Positions 6,701-8,371 of a DNA stretch of 8,371 nt are shown one piece after another. Each line of letters begins with the position of its first letter. Within the stretch, counting starts at the first letter, position 1. The notes beneath the pieces are model-generated. The model saw only the letters and a list, made by a program, of their open reading frames with translations. It had not been told where the DNA came from and made no database searches. Source of the stretch: JACZST01 sp036985755 (GTDB lineage Bacteria > Actinomycetota > Acidimicrobiia > Spongiisociales > UBA5794); the NCBI GenBank assembly GCA_036985755.1, contig BTQG01000099.1, positions 1 to 8,371 of the forward strand, written 5' to 3'. Made by a program: the position numbers and the translations under genes.

Positions 6701-8360
6701 AGACGGCGCCTGCGCAGGATGCGGTGAGAAGAGCGTGTTGCGGACGATCGCATCGCTCACCGAGGCATACATGCGGCCCCTGTATCACGCCAAGGCCGAC
6801 CGGCTCGATCAGAAGGCCGAGACACTTCGATCCAAGGGTGTCGAACGGCTCCGGCTGATGAAGGAGGAGCAGCCGGAGGGTTATTCCTACCTCACCCGTT
6901 CGATCGCGCATCTGCTGATGGGCCTCGGCGGCGACTCCGAGGAGGACACGACGGCCAGGCTGGAGAGCCGCGGCGAGATCAGCGACTCGGATCTCATCGA
7001 TGCGGTGGTCACCACGATGGGCCAGGATGCGTTCAACCACCGCGACCTTCAGGCCCTGGACGGGAGAATGGCGAACGGCATGTCGGTGATGGCGATGGGG
7101 GCGCACACCGGGTGCAACACCGTGTACGGCTCGACGCCGCCGAACAACCCTCACCCGTATCCGTGGATGAACTCACTGTTCCAGGACGGCTCGACCGTGG
7201 CCTGGCTGATGGGCGAGAGTTTCATCATGGACCACGCCCGTCGTTCGGTGATCCCCGAGCGGATCTGCGACTGGATCCTCGACGACACCGCCGCCGGCAT
7301 GACCGAGGACCAGTATTTTGCGCTGACCCACCTGACCGATGCCGCAATGGACGACAGGGAGATCCGCGAGCTGCCGAAGGTGTGGGCGGTCGGCGGCGAC
7401 GGCGGTATGGGCGACATCGGCTTTCAGAATGTGTCGAAGGTCGTGCTGCAGAACCGCCCGAACGTCAATCTGGTCCTGCTCGACACCCAGGTGTATTCGA
7501 ACACCGGAGGGCAGAACTCGGATTCGTCGCCGATGCCGGGCGGTGGAGACATGAACCAGTTCGGTGCCGCCTCGGAAGGCAAGCTCACCGAGAAGAAGGG
7601 CGTCGCTGAGGCGTTGATGAGTGGCCACGGGTCCCCCTTCGTCGCCCAGGTGTCGATGGCGAACGTGGCCCAGTTCTACAAGGCGATCCTCGAGGGCATC
7701 GACTACCGGGGCTCGGCGTTCATTCAGAGTTTCACGACGTGTCAACCAGAGCACGGTGTTGCCGACAACCTGTCGACCGTACAGGCGAACCTGGCAAGGG
7801 ACTCGCGCTCGATGCCGCAGTTCGTGTACGACCCGACCCTCGGCGAGACCTACACCGAGGCGCTCAGCTTGAGCGGGAACCCGAACCCCACCCGGGATTG
7901 GTATCACATGGTGTCGAAGAGGTCGCGTCGCCAGTTTCTCTATACCGTGGCGCACTGGGCAGCGACCGAAGCAAGGTTCCGCCGTCATTTCCGCCCGGCC
8001 AAGGGCGACGGATACATCAGACTCGAGGACCAGCTCACCGTCGTCACCCAGAACGATGTCGTACAGCGCCATGTCTTCGACCAGGAGCACCGTGCCTATG
8101 TCCCCGACTTCGGTGTGACCATCGACGTCGAAGACGGAGATGGCGGTGTCAGGACCCTCGCACTGTCCCGGATGATGGTGCTGTTCTGCGTCGAGCGGCG
8201 GCGCTCGTGGCGGATGTTGCAAGGTCGGGCGGGGATCACCAACGTCGACTACGAGGCGCAGAAGAAGGCCCTTGCCGCTTTCGAGGAAGCAGACGTCCCT
8301 CCGGCCGACCCCGTTGCCTTTATGACGGAGCGGATAGCTGCCGAATTGGCCGAGGACTGA
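3717..8360 (+). CDS. Giant single-chain pyruvate/2-oxoacid:ferredoxin oxidoreductase (PFOR/NifJ-like)
   Basis: A 1547-aa cytoplasmic, TPP- and Fe-S-dependent enzyme expected to interconvert a 2-oxoacid plus CoA with acyl-CoA, CO2 and reduced ferredoxin. Domain order is PFOR-like. The alpha/pyrimidine domain (about 1-270) has YPITPS with T37, E70 of the TPP-activating motif and R120 in VAARAL; all sit at a constant +6 from T31, E64 and R114 of the Desulfovibrio africanus enzyme. A transketolase-C-like domain spans about 280-430. A divergent gamma domain spans about 460-690, with GGWGMITTGK (471-480). A two-cluster ferredoxin domain has C785/788/791/795 and C916/919/922/926, the latter ending CG rather than CP. 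The TPP domain has CAGCGE (C999, C1002), TGC (C1133), GDG (1227-1229), DTQVYSNTGGQ with N1262, and C1342, so all four proximal-cluster cysteines remain. Usual length is about 1170-1230 aa. Extra sequence lies between the ferredoxin clusters, between C1002 and C1133, and after about 1400. It has no fused flavin reductase. Pyruvate is the likeliest substrate, but another 2-oxoacid is possible. Confidence 0.9.
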   Translation: MKTPRYPGIRVTTNGNQLVSYHTEARITQGGVFYPITPSTEMGENYQLAYAQGQLDIHGRSKIAIEAEGEHAAQGGAIALSVAGNRVVNFTSGQGLVYGIEQYYHAPGKLSTMIVEVAARALTKHALNVHCGHDDIYAALDTGWIMLFAKDAQQAADQALILRRVAELALNPGINIQDGFLTSHLERTFYKHESELLREFLGAPDDIIDTPTEAQRILFGPTRRRVPAMIDLKNPVLLGPVENQEHYMNGVIARRNNFSEPILGFLEDTYTDFAALTGRYYGLVTEYKTDDATTVFVSLGSAAENIEAAVDYLREHDGAKVGSLHLNVLRPFPEAAVIEALGGKERVIVLERTDEALSGDNPLTREIRASLNKGVEVATAGHGDLPALDADRVPLILSGTYGLGSRDFRPEGIIGAYEFATGQIDRKDGRGVGDGERYFTVGIDHPYSVISQRTPSLLPEGAIAVRFHSIGGWGMITTGKNLSEVIGAVGDDLMQADPQLDESGHPKEYIHVSANPKYGSEKKGAPTSYFLVTAPERIRVNCDLHHVDVVLCPDPKIFTHTNPLAGINEGGLFVWESEEDPELVWQRIPPVYRQEIIDKNIKICTLPGFAIAKSATDREDLQLRMQGNAFLGAFFATSGLLEEYDVSMDRFGEIVLAQYRKKFGKLGEAVVDSNMEVMRAGFDQVGEVPHGPVDAPDRSSMRAPALETCNDCAIQAPDWIAPEEQLTRIPLATLTAFTSEYKAGFGYDQPASPYASVGVMAAASGAGASKYLARRETPIWLAEKCTQCMDCIVACPDTALPNTAQDIGTVLRTAANGYVSDTEARLALLGELDGLEARARTKMMDATSAKEELTFKDVLEDEVAALDVDATAKSQFMEVFERVPLAFAKTPTVFRALERKDEGTGGLFAIMVSDRCKGCGECVVECGEHEALIMVAETEEVNADHVSGTNFLDLLPETPDRYLGRYNPNDPIESHVAQLKNHLMVRANYEALVSGDGACAGCGEKSVLRTIASLTEAYMRPLYHAKADRLDQKAETLRSKGVERLRLMKEEQPEGYSYLTRSIAHLLMGLGGDSEEDTTARLESRGEISDSDLIDAVVTTMGQDAFNHRDLQALDGRMANGMSVMAMGAHTGCNTVYGSTPPNNPHPYPWMNSLFQDGSTVAWLMGESFIMDHARRSVIPERICDWILDDTAAGMTEDQYFALTHLTDAAMDDREIRELPKVWAVGGDGGMGDIGFQNVSKVVLQNRPNVNLVLLDTQVYSNTGGQNSDSSPMPGGGDMNQFGAASEGKLTEKKGVAEALMSGHGSPFVAQVSMANVAQFYKAILEGIDYRGSAFIQSFTTCQPEHGVADNLSTVQANLARDSRSMPQFVYDPTLGETYTEALSLSGNPNPTRDWYHMVSKRSRRQFLYTVAHWAATEARFRRHFRPAKGDGYIRLEDQLTVVTQNDVVQRHVFDQEHRAYVPDFGVTIDVEDGDGGVRTLALSRMMVLFCVERRRSWRMLQGRAGITNVDYEAQKKALAAFEEADVPPADPVAFMTERIAAELAED
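3733..3748 (+). other. Hairpin-forming palindrome just inside the oxidoreductase ORF
   Basis: ACCCGG (3733-3738) and CCGGGT (3743-3748) are perfect 6-bp arms around GTAT. The overlapping 8-mer ACCCGGGT at 3733-3740 is itself palindromic. The arms start 16 bases after the A of the ATG, inside the ribosome footprint, so an mRNA stem here could lower translation initiation. In GC-rich coding sequence it could equally be chance. Confidence 0.25.
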
Positions 8361-8371
8361 CGCGAGTCGCG
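8361..8371 (+). other. Short inverted repeat at the window edge after the oxidoreductase gene
   Basis: The 11 bases after the stop codon read CGCGAGTCGCG, five-base arms around one base (four pairs with a three-base loop as RNA). It may be the start of a terminator, but the window ends here and any T-run is out of view. Confidence 0.2.

Noticed and set aside
7173..8222. 349-aa minus-strand open frame
   Set aside because: It is antisense to the TPP domain and the C-terminal extension. The C-terminal extension was checked as possibly non-coding, but the plus frame runs without a stop from the conserved TPP domain to 8360.
3717..8360. Artefactual fusion or frameshift explaining the long oxidoreductase
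   Set aside because: All PFOR domains follow in normal order in one frame with no duplicated domain. The extra sequence sits inside domains rather than at a junction between two genes.
1..8371. CRISPR array, tRNA, rRNA, insertion sequence, phage or attachment site
   Set aside because: No spaced direct repeats, no tRNA or rRNA-like sequence, no transposase or integrase motif and no terminal inverted repeats with target duplication were seen. The only tandem repeat is the in-frame linker repeat.

Overview
The window is 8,371 bp of GC-rich, densely coding bacterial DNA with four genes. Three lie on the minus strand: a BMP-family binding lipoprotein, a small SHOCT-domain protein and a bifunctional FTCD. 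One very long gene lies on the plus strand, a single-chain 2-oxoacid:ferredoxin oxidoreductase. High GC, a GTG start with no Shine-Dalgarno sequence, GC-rich hairpins without a U-tract, and a lipoprotein whose lipobox is followed by TTTTAAP-GGG repeats all suggest an actinobacterial lineage, perhaps Acidimicrobiia or a relative. That placement is inference; the window has no marker gene.

Layout. Positions 1-151 are non-coding and hold two strong GC palindromes. Positions 152-1450 (minus) encode a secreted lipoprotein of the BMP/PnrA class of ABC-transporter binding proteins. Positions 1546-1896 (minus) encode a 116-aa protein with a basic N-terminus, a Pro-rich linker and a C-terminal SHOCT motif. 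Positions 1956-3605 (minus) encode a 549-aa FTCD (glutamate formimidoyltransferase plus formimidoyl-THF cyclodeaminase). These three are co-directional with gaps of 59 and 95 bp and may be one transcription unit, ftcD first. Positions 3606-3716 are the divergent intergenic region, with a perfect 17-bp dyad. Positions 3717-8360 (plus) encode a 1547-aa PFOR/NifJ-like enzyme.

How they may work together. FTCD passes a one-carbon unit from a formimino compound to tetrahydrofolate and releases ammonia. The BMP protein probably captures a small solute, nucleoside-like in characterised relatives, but its permease and ATPase are not in the window. The large oxidoreductase should exchange CO2 and electrons between a 2-oxoacid, CoA and ferredoxin. 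A shared role, such as fermentation or assimilation of amino acids or purines, is only a hypothesis.

The most notable item is the oxidoreductase. It keeps the catalytic and cluster-binding residues of single-chain PFOR but is about 300 residues longer than the family norm. The extra length falls in three places: between the two ferredoxin-type clusters, inside the TPP/proximal-cluster domain, and at the C-terminus. Its gamma-like domain is also divergent.
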